A stretch of 43,964 nt of DNA. Origin: Caldilineaceae bacterium SB0662_bin_25 (GTDB lineage Bacteria; Chloroflexota; Anaerolineae; Caldilineales; Caldilineaceae). The stretch spans positions 1 through 43,964 of the forward strand of contig VXOE01000254.1 in assembly GCA_009840225.1 (NCBI GenBank). The letters run 5' to 3'. Within the stretch, counting starts at the first letter, position 1, and each line of letters begins with the position of its first letter. Under the pieces are notes generated by a model. The model was given only the letters and a program-made list of their open reading frames with translations. It did no database searches and was not told the origin of the DNA. The position numbers and the translations under genes are program-made. This document shows, in pieces, positions 16,760 through 25,180 of this stretch.

Positions 16760-17803
16760 ATGGATAAAGTACGAATCGGCGTCTTGAGCCACGCCCACGG
16801 ACACAGCAATGCCTACTGCCGTATGGTGCAGGACTTCGATGATGCGGAGTTGGTTGCTTGTTGGGACGATAACGAGGAACGCGGGCGCGAGGCCGCTGCC
16901 GCATACGGCATGGAATACCGCTCCAACTCCCAGGCCGTCACATCCGATCCTAACATCGACGCCGTTATCATCACTACTGAAACGAACCGCCACGCTGAGT
17001 TCGTGGAGCAGGCCGCGGAGGAAGGCAAGGCGATCCTCTGTCAGAAGCCGCTGGCGACGACGCTGGAAGACTGCGACCGCATTATCGATGTGGTTCGACG
17101 CACCGGTGTGAAATTCAGTGTCGCATTCCAGATGCGCCAAGACCCGGTCAACCGCAAGATCAAGGAGTTGGTCGACGCCAAGGCTGTCGGTGAAATCGCC
17201 GTCGTGCGCCGACGGCACTGTATTGGCGTCCTCAATAGCGAAGGTTTCTTCACCGGGCCCACCCGCTGGCACGTCGACCCCGTCGCAAACGTAGGCATGT
17301 TTTTCGATGACGCCATCCACGCCGCTGACTGGTTCTACTGGACCTTTGGACCTGCCAAGAGAGTAATGGCTGAGATCGACAATGTCGTTACGAATGTTGC
17401 GCCGGACGACAACGGTATTGCTCTTTTTCGCTTCGAAAGCGGTGCTATTGGCACTCTTTTCAACGGCTCAACAACAGTTGCAGGCGTCAATACGACAGAG
17501 ATCTACGGTGCAGAAGGGACGATCATCCAGGACTACGGGGACGGTCCGTCCACCTCCGTGCCCAGGCTGCCCGGTGCGGCCCCCTTACGAATGATTCGGC
17601 AGGGCGACGCAGACTGGCAGGAATTCCATCTGCCGATCCCGGCGAGCCAGGGGGAACGGATAGCGGCAGTGCCCCGGCCGTTTATAGACTACGTACGGGG
17701 CTTGAGCGACGAGCACGTCAGCGCCGAGGAAGGGCGCAAGTCGGTTGAAATGATTTTGGGGGCGTACCGTTCGGCGCGCGAGGGCCGACGGATCTCTCTT
17801 TAG
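16760..17803 (+). CDS. Gfo/Idh/MocA family oxidoreductase
   Basis: NAD(P)-dependent dehydrogenase-like protein, 347 aa. It starts with KVRIGVLSHAHGHSNAYCR, in which the usual GxGxxG is altered to a His-rich loop (SHAHGHS). Nucleotide binding is therefore likely but the motif is atypical. The conserved motif reads CQKPLATT (QKP instead of EKP). The substrate-domain motif is DDAIHAADWFYW. It closes the sugar operon 39 bp after the MalG-type permease. With the first Gfo/Idh enzyme of the operon it may perform sequential oxidation/reduction (for example a keto intermediate pathway), which is inference from gene context. Confidence 0.9.
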   Translation: MDKVRIGVLSHAHGHSNAYCRMVQDFDDAELVACWDDNEERGREAAAAYGMEYRSNSQAVTSDPNIDAVIITTETNRHAEFVEQAAEEGKAILCQKPLATTLEDCDRIIDVVRRTGVKFSVAFQMRQDPVNRKIKELVDAKAVGEIAVVRRRHCIGVLNSEGFFTGPTRWHVDPVANVGMFFDDAIHAADWFYWTFGPAKRVMAEIDNVVTNVAPDDNGIALFRFESGAIGTLFNGSTTVAGVNTTEIYGAEGTIIQDYGDGPSTSVPRLPGAAPLRMIRQGDADWQEFHLPIPASQGERIAAVPRPFIDYVRGLSDEHVSAEEGRKSVEMILGAYRSAREGRRISL

Positions 17804-17827
17804 AGGCTGCGTTGGATATGGACGTTT

Positions 17828-18712
17828 TCAGATCAGGGGCAGCAGTACTTTCGCCGTCTCTTCAACGAGCCAGCTGTAGAACTCTTCGGACAGAACACCG
17901 CTGCCATGGTCCTGGATGAACTGCAGCTGTTCCGCGGTCAGCTCGGCTTCGGCCGCAGCTACCGCATTCTGGTACGGGTTGGCGGGCGTTCTATCCAGCG
18001 GGGCGACAAACTCGACCGTAAGCGCGCCGTCGTAACCGATCTCCTTCAGAGTACTGACAATCTGCGGCCAGTCCAGTGCACCCATGCCGCAAGCCATGCG
18101 ATTGTTGTCGGCAACATGGAAGTCTACGAGCCGCTCCTTCGAATTCCTGATCGCCTCGAGCATATCGGCCTCTTCAATGTTCAGATGGAAGGTGTCGAGA
18201 CAGACCCCGCAGTCCGGACCGACCTCCTCGGCCAGCAACACGGCCTGGTCGGCGCGGTTGAGAAAGTTCGTCTCAAATCGGTTGAGCGGCTCCAACGCGA
18301 TGCGAATCCCTTCTTTCTGGGCGTGGTCGTAAACCTCTTTCAAACTCTCAACGGCCCAGTCCCACTCCTGCTCAGGCGTATCCATGGGCGAAACCTTACC
18401 AACTTGCGATGGCACGACTGTCATCTCGTACCCGTCCAGCTCTTTCGCCATTGTTATGCAGTCATTGAGATATCTGATGGACGTAACGCGCACTGACTCA
18501 TCAGCGTGAATCAGGTCCCGTCCCTCGAACATCAGTGAGACTGCCCCCCAGCAAGCGATTCCGTTCTCTGCCAGGAGCATTCGCAGTTCCTTTGTATCGA
18601 AGACATTCGGCTCCCCGCTGATCTCTATGCTCTTGTAGCCATAGCGGGCCAGCCGCCGAACCGTTACATCGATCGGTTCTGCGCGCATCCAATTGTGCAT
18701 CGAAAGGTGCAT
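17828..18712 (-). CDS. Sugar phosphate isomerase/epimerase family (TIM barrel, AP endonuclease 2 fold)
   Basis: 294-aa TIM-barrel enzyme resembling D-psicose/tagatose 3-epimerases, hydroxypyruvate isomerases and myo-inosose dehydratases. Likely divalent-metal ligands are Glu141 (LEPLNRFE), Asp173 and His176 (CLDTFH), His199 (VDFHVADNNR) and Glu234 (LTVEFVAP), the usual set for this fold. A good Shine-Dalgarno (GGGAGAG) lies before ATG 18712. It is convergent with the Gfo/Idh gene (24 bp apart) and probably serves the same sugar-derivative pathway: epimerases of this kind regularly act on the keto sugars made by Gfo/Idh enzymes. The exact reaction cannot be assigned. Confidence 0.9.
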   Translation of the reverse strand: MHLSMHNWMRAEPIDVTVRRLARYGYKSIEISGEPNVFDTKELRMLLAENGIACWGAVSLMFEGRDLIHADESVRVTSIRYLNDCITMAKELDGYEMTVVPSQVGKVSPMDTPEQEWDWAVESLKEVYDHAQKEGIRIALEPLNRFETNFLNRADQAVLLAEEVGPDCGVCLDTFHLNIEEADMLEAIRNSKERLVDFHVADNNRMACGMGALDWPQIVSTLKEIGYDGALTVEFVAPLDRTPANPYQNAVAAAEAELTAEQLQFIQDHGSGVLSEEFYSWLVEETAKVLLPLI

Positions 18713-18792
18713 GGATTCTCTCCCAGAATTGTGTCGAGGTGAAGGCGGCGCTCAAAAGAGAGACGGATTGAGAACTTCTCGGTCGGCCACAG

Positions 18793-19290
18793 TTACCCCA
18801 TGCCTACCCAATCGATTTCACGATTCGCCTGCGTAAGCAAGATAGTGCTCAGGTCGCCTATATGCTGCTGCAGATGGCGAATATTGTAGATCTGCAGTTC
18901 CAACTTATCGAACGGAAGCCAGTGGAATCCGGACGGTGCGCTCAGGTCGACCGTGGGTACCGTGCTGGCGACAAACGAACGCAGATGTTCAATATAGGCC
19001 AGAATCTCTTCGGGGCTGTATGGCTGATCAGCCTGTGGCTGCTCATGCGGAGGCCAAGGCGTCGGACCTAGAAATTGGTACCCGTCTCTTGCATTTTCCC
19101 ACAGTTTCATTTCGTCTTCTGAGGGTTGCATGTAGAGATCCACGTAAAAGAGCGCATGGTATGCCACACGCCAAAAGGGATTGGCCTCTCCCGGAACATT
19201 CCACAGCTCCTCGGGGCAGGCTTTAACTGTCTGCTCCATCATTGACAGGGCGGCGTTAAACTGTGAAGCGACTGTTCTTGATATATCCAT
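18793..19290 (-). CDS. DinB-like four-helix metal-binding protein
   Basis: 165-aa protein of the DinB/YfiT-like superfamily. The three histidines expected to bind a divalent metal are His45 (VAYHALFYVDLY) and His139/His143 (RHLQQHIGDL), the last pair in the family's H-x3-H arrangement. Members include bacillithiol or mycothiol transferases and many of unknown role. ATG 19290 is chosen because AAAGGAG lies 7-8 nt upstream; the longer frame adds 19 unlikely residues. It lies 80 bp upstream of the epimerase gene on the same strand, so the two may be co-transcribed. The role here is unknown. Confidence 0.85.
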   Translation of the reverse strand: MDISRTVASQFNAALSMMEQTVKACPEELWNVPGEANPFWRVAYHALFYVDLYMQPSEDEMKLWENARDGYQFLGPTPWPPHEQPQADQPYSPEEILAYIEHLRSFVASTVPTVDLSAPSGFHWLPFDKLELQIYNIRHLQQHIGDLSTILLTQANREIDWVGMG

Positions 19291-19781
19291 TGGGGAAACT
19301 CCTTTCACTCTCGGATACGAAAAGTCTCGATCCGGACTTTCTGGCAAAACCTGAACTGTAAGATTGTGCTCACAGTATAACTTGAATTGTAATGGCCTGA
19401 TACTGCACTGTCAATCGAAAAGGGGCATAGGAACGTTGGACAAGCCGGAACGGATTTGCAGCAGCACAAGGTGAAAGGTGTCTCTCACACCAGTCGAAGC
19501 GAGACACTATCGCGGCACAGATTCAATTGCACGAGGGCAACTCTGAGGGGTCAGAACAGTGTAAGGTATAGCTGGAGTTGGACCGTGGCAAACAAGCCTG
19601 GCGTCGCGAATTCTCTGACAGGCAAGTCAGTTTGGCAACCCTCTTAAGCGTCTGCCAGCATGCACTTGGACCAAGCGATTCTTACCGAAATTGCATTCCC
19701 TGAGACAGAAACCTTGCTGGCAGTTAGATTAGAGTCCAGGCTCCTCAACCTTCTCGCCAGACCGTCACGACAGATGCCCAG
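19291..19781. other. Non-coding 490-bp region
   Basis: It separates the DinB-like gene from the 3' end of the mechanosensitive-channel gene (both minus strand). I find no gene-like frame. A TATACT on the minus strand near 19372 could be the -10 box of the DinB-like gene, but no convincing -35 is present. Confidence 0.4.
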
Positions 19782-20390
19782 TTATTCGCTCGGCTTATTC
19801 TTGATCAAGATCGAGCCGACAACGGTTGAACTCGGTATCAGCACTCGCTTTTCCTCCGAGTCCAACACAATGTGCATTAGCGTGATATCGGCCACGACCC
19901 CGGTTTCTCTGCCAATGGTAACGTTTTCGCCCAGTCCTACAGGTCGGAATATCGCCAGAAATACGCCGGCCACGGTATGCCCCATGACGGTCTGGGAGGC
20001 AAAGCCGGCGACCAATCCCGCAAAACTTCCCATGGTCAGCGCTGCCACGGCGTTGTCAGTCACCACGGAAATCAGGAATGAGAAAATCAGCCCATATCCC
20101 AACAAGCGTGCTATGACCCGCAGTGTTCGAGCAACATCTTCTGATGTTCGCCTTTGGGAGATTGTGTACACCCACTTTGTACCGGACTGAACGGCGACAT
20201 GCCCCAGGAAGGCGACTATGACTACTGAGATGGCATTCTCGTACGGCACCAGAAAGCCGAACATTTCATAGTCTCCCAATCTGGAAGTGAATGAGAGTAT
20301 AGCCAGAAGGCCGACTAGAGCTAGAACTGTTGTAACCAGTGGCCCGGCCGTCGAAGAAGTGGATGTGGGCTGACCTGTACTGTCTAACAT
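19782..20390 (-). CDS. Small-conductance mechanosensitive channel (MscS family), short form
   Basis: 202-aa membrane protein. Hydrophobic segments lie at about residues 17-33, 48-67, 86-103 and the pore helix region, followed by the MscS signature region (FAGLVAGFASQTVMGHTVAG, VFLAIFRPVGLGENVTIG). The beta domain ends in VLIPSSTVVGSILIKNKPS. MscS protects cells from hypo-osmotic rupture (family knowledge). The protein stops straight after the beta domain, lacking the C-terminal alpha/beta cage of E. coli MscS (286 aa), so it is a minimal form. ATG 20390 is preceded by CAGGAGG at about 9 nt; the longer start adds 13 unlikely residues. It has its own promoter at 20574-20602. Confidence 0.9.
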   Translation of the reverse strand: MLDSTGQPTSTSSTAGPLVTTVLALVGLLAILSFTSRLGDYEMFGFLVPYENAISVVIVAFLGHVAVQSGTKWVYTISQRRTSEDVARTLRVIARLLGYGLIFSFLISVVTDNAVAALTMGSFAGLVAGFASQTVMGHTVAGVFLAIFRPVGLGENVTIGRETGVVADITLMHIVLDSEEKRVLIPSSTVVGSILIKNKPSE

Positions 20391-20945
20391 CGTGCAATTG
20401 CCTCCTGTTGGTCTCTTCTTGCTCGTCACTGAAGTCCCCGGCTCGGGACCCTGAAGCCCCTCACAAGAGCCTTACCTGCACTCGACCCGGAATGGTTGGC
20501 AGCCCGCGCCCTACTGCGTCTCCAGAGACTTGCCTCTTGGCCTGGGTTGGTTCGATTCTGGTAAGTGTCAAGGATAGTAACAACGCAGGTTTCTGTTGTC
20601 AAGGGTATGGCAGTTGCCCTGAAATCCACAAACATGCCCGTCGGGATGTCAGCGCCTTGACCGAAGCACCCATCGAGAATAGCTGGCGGATTCCTGGTTG
20701 AGGGTGCCGATCGACTACCGGAACTGTCCACACCGTCAGTCTTCCTTCAGACTGATTTAATTCGCTTGGCCGGGTCGCATTCGTGGCCTTTATGGCTCCG
20801 GCAGCAGGTCAGAGAGATTCAAGGATTCCGAACTGTTCCTGACTTTTTCAACGTGAGACGAAAGGCTGCGCATCTGGACAAGATGCGACAAGGCTGCTAG
20901 GCTACGAGGCATCGAGAGGGCAATGCCTGGCGCCAAAGGAGAGAG
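20391..20945. other. Intergenic region between divergent genes
   Basis: About 550 bp between the leftward MscS gene and the rightward 134-aa gene. Its left half holds the MscS promoter and a leader of about 180 nt. The right half has no recognisable gene; a clear plus-strand promoter was not found. Confidence 0.5.
20574..20602 (-). promoter_or_regulatory. Sigma-70-like promoter of the MscS gene
   Basis: Read on the minus strand: perfect TTGACA (20602-20597), 17-bp spacer, TACTAT (20579-20574). It points toward the MscS gene, whose start lies about 180 nt downstream. Confidence 0.6.
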
Positions 20946-21350
20946 ATGGAGGAAGCGTCTCGTAGCGGGCTGATTCAGAAGGCAATCTACCGCTTTGCGC
21001 GCACGTCCAAGATTCGCTACTTTCGGGCGGAGCGTACGCGCTCCGGAATCGAGTTTCTCTACCCAATCAGTGTCAGCGGTTCACGAATCGTTGACACCAG
21101 CAATAGCGGACGCGACTATGTTATCCTCTATCTGCTCACGAAGTGGGGCAGGTTGGCGGCCGGCGGTTACTGGCTGAATCCGAGGAAGATCTTCGAAAAG
21201 GCCTACGTTACCGACGCCACGCTCGCAGATCTCATCCTGGTGGCCGAAAGAATCGAAGACCTGCCCGACGCCCACCTTCTCTTGGATGACGTTCTCAACC
21301 GTGCTGATGTGGAGTTAGACATGGAAGTATGGGGAGGAGCACTGAAATAA
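20946..21350 (+). CDS. Hypothetical protein, 134 aa
   Basis: I do not recognise a family. The protein is soluble and mixed alpha/beta, with a basic N-terminal third (residues 8-33, many Arg/Lys). A central hydrophobic stretch follows (YVILYLLTKWGRLAAGGYW, about 58-76), probably a buried helix or strand rather than a membrane span. The C-terminal part is acidic and leucine-rich (LADLILVAERIEDLPDAHLLLDDVL). A strong AAAGGAGAGAG precedes the ATG, and codon use looks like that of neighbouring genes, so it is probably real. It lies 46 bp upstream of hisI in the same direction and may be co-transcribed with it. Confidence 0.65.
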   Translation: MEEASRSGLIQKAIYRFARTSKIRYFRAERTRSGIEFLYPISVSGSRIVDTSNSGRDYVILYLLTKWGRLAAGGYWLNPRKIFEKAYVTDATLADLILVAERIEDLPDAHLLLDDVLNRADVELDMEVWGGALK

Positions 21351-21396
21351 GCTCGAATGAAGCCGACAACTACGAGATTTCCATAAGAGAAACACG

Positions 21397-21876
21397 ATGA
21401 ACAGATCTGACAATAACGTCACCACTTCGCCCCCCGACTTGGAGGAGGGGTCCGAATTGAGGCTGGACTTCGGCAAGTTGCAGGCCATTGGCAAAGGGGA
21501 TGCTGCTGTCATCCCTGTAGCTGTACAGGATTGCGAAACAAGGGAAGTCCTGATCGTGGCTTACGTAAACCGGGAAGCACTGGCCTATACGCTCACCCAC
21601 GGCGTTGCCGCCTTTTGGAGCACTTCCCGCAACGAGCTCTGGGTGAAAGGCGCGACCTCCGGCGACATGCTGGAACTGGTTGACGCCCGCGTCAATTGCG
21701 AACAGAATTCACTGTTATTTCTTGTACGCCCTCTGGGAGCAGGCGCCTGCCACACCAGGGACGCGGAAGGCAGAGCGCGTAGTGGCTGTTACTATCGGCG
21801 CATCGAACGGAACGTTAGCAAAACTGCGGGACCAGAAGAGGGAATGCCCCACTCCTGGCAGCTTTCGTTTGTATGA
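21397..21876 (+). CDS. hisI: Phosphoribosyl-AMP cyclohydrolase (HisI), divergent
   Basis: It opens the adenine ring of phosphoribosyl-AMP in step 3 of histidine synthesis. The 159-aa protein matches HisI in AVIPVAVQDCETREVLIVAYVNREAL and FWSTSRNELWVKGATSG. The three zinc cysteines are present: Cys101, Cys118 (ACHT) and Cys131 (GCYYR). Two features differ from the common form: the magnesium motif D-C-D-x-D reads N100-C101-E102-Q103-N104, and the Cys118-Cys131 interval is 13 instead of about 7 residues. I believe a variant clade with this pattern exists in several phyla, but could not check. No HisE domain is fused. hisG follows 87 bp downstream; the other his genes are not here. Confidence 0.85.
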   Translation: MNRSDNNVTTSPPDLEEGSELRLDFGKLQAIGKGDAAVIPVAVQDCETREVLIVAYVNREALAYTLTHGVAAFWSTSRNELWVKGATSGDMLELVDARVNCEQNSLLFLVRPLGAGACHTRDAEGRARSGCYYRRIERNVSKTAGPEEGMPHSWQLSFV

Positions 21877-21963
21877 CCTAACGGCAGGCACTTTTCGCCT
21901 TCACCAGGTCTCGGCCCTGCACCGTAGCTTGAATCTGACCCCACACTTTGATTGAGGACCACA

Positions 21964-22836
21964 ATGAGTCGTTTGACACTTGGAATCCCAAAAGGCAGCC
22001 TGCAGGAATCGACAATTGCCTTGTTTGCCAAAGCCGGCTATCAGGTCTATGTACGCGGTCGCTCCTACGCTCCATACATTGACGATCCGGAAATTGGCTG
22101 CCTGATGTTCCGCGCCCAAGAAATAGCGCGCTACGTCGAAAGAGGCGTTCTCGATGTCGGTCTTACCGGCAAGGACTGGGTACAGGAGAACGAAGCTGAT
22201 GTATTGGAAGTGGAAGATCTGGTCTACAGCAAGGCGACCAATCAGGCCTACCGCTGGGTACTGGCGGTTCCGGACGATTCCGACATCCACAGTCCTCATG
22301 ATCTGAGGGGCAAGAGAATCGCAACCGAGCTTGTCCAGGTTACGCGCCGCTATCTGGAACGTCACGGGGTCGAAGCCGAAGTCGAGTACTCGTGGGGCGC
22401 GACCGAGGTCAAGGCGCCACTGCTTGTCGATGCCGTCGTGGAAGGCACAGAGACTGGCTCCTCACTACGGGCGAATCGGCTGCGCATTGTAGACACCGTC
22501 GCCGAATCCACGACGAAGCTGATCGCCAATCATGACGCTTGGGCCGATTCGTGGAAGCGTCAAAAGATCAAGAACCTGTCAATGCTTCTCAAAGGCGCGC
22601 TGCAGGCCGGCGCCAAGGTCGGTCTCAAGATGAACCTGCCCCGAACCTCCTTGGAGGCGATCACCGCTCAACTTCCGGCGCTGCACACCCCGTCGATAAC
22701 AAACCAGACCGACCCGGACTGGGTCGCATTAGAGGTGATCATCGACGAGAAAATCGTTCGCGACCTGATTCCCGATCTGAAGCAGGCAGGAGCCACAGGT
22801 ATAATCGAATATCCGCTGAATAAAGTGATCTATTGA
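21964..22836 (+). CDS. hisG: ATP phosphoribosyltransferase, long form (HisG)
   Basis: It catalyses the first, regulated step of histidine synthesis: ATP + PRPP to phosphoribosyl-ATP. The 290-aa protein opens [18 protein letters not shown] and contains DVGLTGKDW. The PRPP-binding motif [18 protein letters not shown] near residues 157-174 is typical of the long form. The last 75 residues ([37 protein letters not shown]) are the HisG C-terminal regulatory domain, which senses histidine, so no HisZ partner is needed. ATG 21964 has TTGAGGA just upstream. It lies with hisI outside any larger his operon. Confidence 0.95.
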   Translation: MSRLTLGIPKGSLQESTIALFAKAGYQVYVRGRSYAPYIDDPEIGCLMFRAQEIARYVERGVLDVGLTGKDWVQENEADVLEVEDLVYSKATNQAYRWVLAVPDDSDIHSPHDLRGKRIATELVQVTRRYLERHGVEAEVEYSWGATEVKAPLLVDAVVEGTETGSSLRANRLRIVDTVAESTTKLIANHDAWADSWKRQKIKNLSMLLKGALQAGAKVGLKMNLPRTSLEAITAQLPALHTPSITNQTDPDWVALEVIIDEKIVRDLIPDLKQAGATGIIEYPLNKVIY

Positions 22837-22881
22837 TTTTCGTCCGAAAAAAGTTCGCTCCTGCAAGTGAGGAATGGTCCT

Positions 22882-23658
22882 ATGCCCATCAAACAGTCAG
22901 TCTGTATCCCGATCTTTCCCCAAGGTACCATGTCACAGGACCAACTCTTCTTGGAGATCGCCGGCATCGGCTACCCAGCGATAGAAATCTGGGGGCGAGG
23001 CGACGACTTCATTGGCTTCTGCGAGGCCGCCGCCAACCACGGTCTGCGCGTGGTCAGCTTCAGCGGGCACGACTCGCTACCGGACGGTCTCAACAACGCT
23101 GCCAACCATGACAGGATCGCGGCTGAGTTGCACGAGTCGATTGACGTAGCGGCCGCGAATGGCGTAGACGGACTGATATGTTTCAGCGGAAACCGCATAC
23201 CGGGAATGAGTGAGGAGGAGGCCATCTCCAACACAGCCGCCGGTCTACGCCGCGCTGCCCCGCATGCCGAGGCCAAAGGAGTCAATCTCAATTTGGAACT
23301 GCTGAACTCCAAGGTGAACCATGCAGGCTACCAGTGTGACCACACTGCATGGGGGCTGGCTGTTTTGCAACAGGCAGAGAGTCACAACGTCAAGCTCCTC
23401 TATGACATCTACCATATGCAAATCATGGAAGGAGACGTGATCCGCACGATGACGGAAAACCTGGACGCCATTGGCCACATCCATACCGCGGGCAATCCGG
23501 GACGCAATGAGCTGGATGACAACCAGGAACTGAACTACCGCGGCATCTGCCGGGCTCTTAGCAGCGCAGGCTACGCCGGCTACGTCGGCCACGAATTTCA
23601 CCCGCGAGGTGATGTCGTCTCTGCGCTGCGCCAAGCCTTCGAACTGTGCAACGTCTGA
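22882..23658 (+). CDS. Hydroxypyruvate isomerase-like TIM-barrel protein
   Basis: 258-aa member of the xylose-isomerase-like TIM-barrel family, closest in pattern to hydroxypyruvate isomerase (Hyi) and related 2-keto sugar isomerases. Metal and catalytic positions are visible in LNLELLNSK (Glu), LYDIYHMQIMEGD (Asp and His), GHIHTAGNPGRNE (His, with the Hyi-type 'agnPGR.E' stretch) and GHEFHPRGD (Glu). ATG 22882 is preceded by GTGAGGAAT, a fair Shine-Dalgarno; the GTG at 22867 is the alternative. It follows hisG by 45 bp and precedes a sulfatase by 84 bp. It may process hydroxypyruvate or a sugar from the dehydrogenases in this window (inference). Confidence 0.9.
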   Translation: MPIKQSVCIPIFPQGTMSQDQLFLEIAGIGYPAIEIWGRGDDFIGFCEAAANHGLRVVSFSGHDSLPDGLNNAANHDRIAAELHESIDVAAANGVDGLICFSGNRIPGMSEEEAISNTAAGLRRAAPHAEAKGVNLNLELLNSKVNHAGYQCDHTAWGLAVLQQAESHNVKLLYDIYHMQIMEGDVIRTMTENLDAIGHIHTAGNPGRNELDDNQELNYRGICRALSSAGYAGYVGHEFHPRGDVVSALRQAFELCNV

Positions 23659-23742
23659 TCGTCAGCGCGTCCCTTGTCCACGTTAGCGGACGAAAAGACT
23701 TGCACCCACATATCTTCATTTCCAGCCCAATTAGGAGCCGAA

Positions 23743-25167
23743 ATGCCTCGTCAGCCCCATGTAATCTACATACTATCCGACGAGCACTTTGGCGGCGCCA
23801 TGAGCCACATGGGCGATTCCAATGTACGCACGCCTAACATGGACCGTCTGGCTGCCGAAGGGGTGAGCTTCGACCGCGCCTACGCAAACTGCCCAATTTG
23901 CACACCTTCTCGGGGCACGATCTTTTCGGGTCGGCACGCGCATTCCGGCCCCGTGCAGTATTTCTTCGATGTGTACAAGGCGGGGGCGCCGAGCACTGCA
24001 ACGGCTCTGAGGGCAGCCGGATACCACACTGCCTACTTTGGCAAGTGGCACTGCGGTGTAGTGCAGGATCAGGAGCCGCCAGTCGTGAGGGCGGAAAGGG
24101 AGGAGTACACGCGCTGGCCTCACCGCACGCCGGAATACCACCGGGCCGGCTTCCAGGATTGGTACGGCTTCGAGATCAACAACGCCCCATTCAAGGGCTT
24201 CTATTATCACGAAGACGAGGCCAATCCGCGTAAGATGGACGGCTATCAGACGGACTTTCTCACCGATCTGGCCATCGACTATTTGGAGTCCTATGATCGT
24301 GATGAGCCGCTTTTCCTTGTTCTCAGCGTAGAACCGCCCCACTTTCCCCTCGAAGCTCCTGAGTCGTTCGAGCGATTTGACCCTGCCGCGCTGGAGACGC
24401 CGCCCAGCTTTGCCGACTCGCCGGAGATGCGGGCCCAACTCGCTACGTACTACGCCATGGTGGAAAACCTTGACTGGAATATCGGCCGCCTGAGGGAAGC
24501 GCTTGACGGCCTGCCGGAATTCAGAAGCAACCGGTTGACGGTCTACTTTTCTGATCACGGCGACTATATGGGGACGCACGGGGCCATCAACAGGAAGGAA
24601 AACCCTCACGAGAACTCCGTTCGTATTCCCGCCATATTTCACTGGCCGGAGCAGATTCCAGCCCAGGGAAGGAGGGAAGGGCTCCTCTTCAGTCTTGTCG
24701 ACCTTCTCCCGACCACTCTAGGTCTGTTGGGTCTGGAAATTCCTGTCCACTGCCAGGGGTTTGGCTTCGGCGAGGCATTGCGCGGGCAGCAGGACTTTGC
24801 CGGGCCGGACGCTGTTCTGATTGAAATGTCTGGCAACCCCCGCTGGAATCTGGACTTTCTCGATTGGCGCGGGCTTGTAACTCCGCGTTGGAAGTATGCA
24901 TTTTACGAGACGGGGCACGAGCGGCTCTACGACCTTGACAACGACCCCTTTGAAATGCACGACTTGGCTGGTACGGACACAACGACATGCGCGGAGATGC
25001 GCGAAACATTGCTGAAACTCCTGGCAGATAGCCGCGAACCGTATTTCGATGTGTTGATTGAGCACTGTGCTCCTGTTGAAGGACCGGCGCTGGACGTAGG
25101 TGAACACAATTTCAAGGGCAAGTTGGCTCCCATCTGGCCGGACCTGGTGCGACGCCACCAACCGTGA
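23743..25167 (+). CDS. Type I sulfatase (formylglycine-dependent)
   Basis: 474-aa enzyme hydrolysing sulfate (or phosphonate) esters. The N-terminus HVIYILSDEH supplies the first metal aspartate (normally DD). Cys53 in CTPSRGT is the nucleophile converted to formylglycine, with the classical C-x-P-S-R motif. FGKWHCG and FSDHGDYMGTHG provide further active-site Lys/His/Asp/His. The C-terminal part (RWKYAFYETGHERLYDLDNDPFEMHDLAG) is the usual sulfatase end. No signal peptide is visible, so it is probably cytoplasmic. ATG 23743 has AGGAG at about 6 nt; the longer frame adds 23 unlikely residues. Activation needs a formylglycine-generating enzyme encoded elsewhere. The substrate is unknown. Confidence 0.95.
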   Translation: MPRQPHVIYILSDEHFGGAMSHMGDSNVRTPNMDRLAAEGVSFDRAYANCPICTPSRGTIFSGRHAHSGPVQYFFDVYKAGAPSTATALRAAGYHTAYFGKWHCGVVQDQEPPVVRAEREEYTRWPHRTPEYHRAGFQDWYGFEINNAPFKGFYYHEDEANPRKMDGYQTDFLTDLAIDYLESYDRDEPLFLVLSVEPPHFPLEAPESFERFDPAALETPPSFADSPEMRAQLATYYAMVENLDWNIGRLREALDGLPEFRSNRLTVYFSDHGDYMGTHGAINRKENPHENSVRIPAIFHWPEQIPAQGRREGLLFSLVDLLPTTLGLLGLEIPVHCQGFGFGEALRGQQDFAGPDAVLIEMSGNPRWNLDFLDWRGLVTPRWKYAFYETGHERLYDLDNDPFEMHDLAGTDTTTCAEMRETLLKLLADSREPYFDVLIEHCAPVEGPALDVGEHNFKGKLAPIWPDLVRRHQP

Positions 25168-25180
25168 TCTGTCCCTCAAT

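Noticed and set aside
16352-17320. 322-aa open frame on the minus strand
   Set aside because: Antisense to the MalG-type permease and Gfo/Idh genes; no motif.
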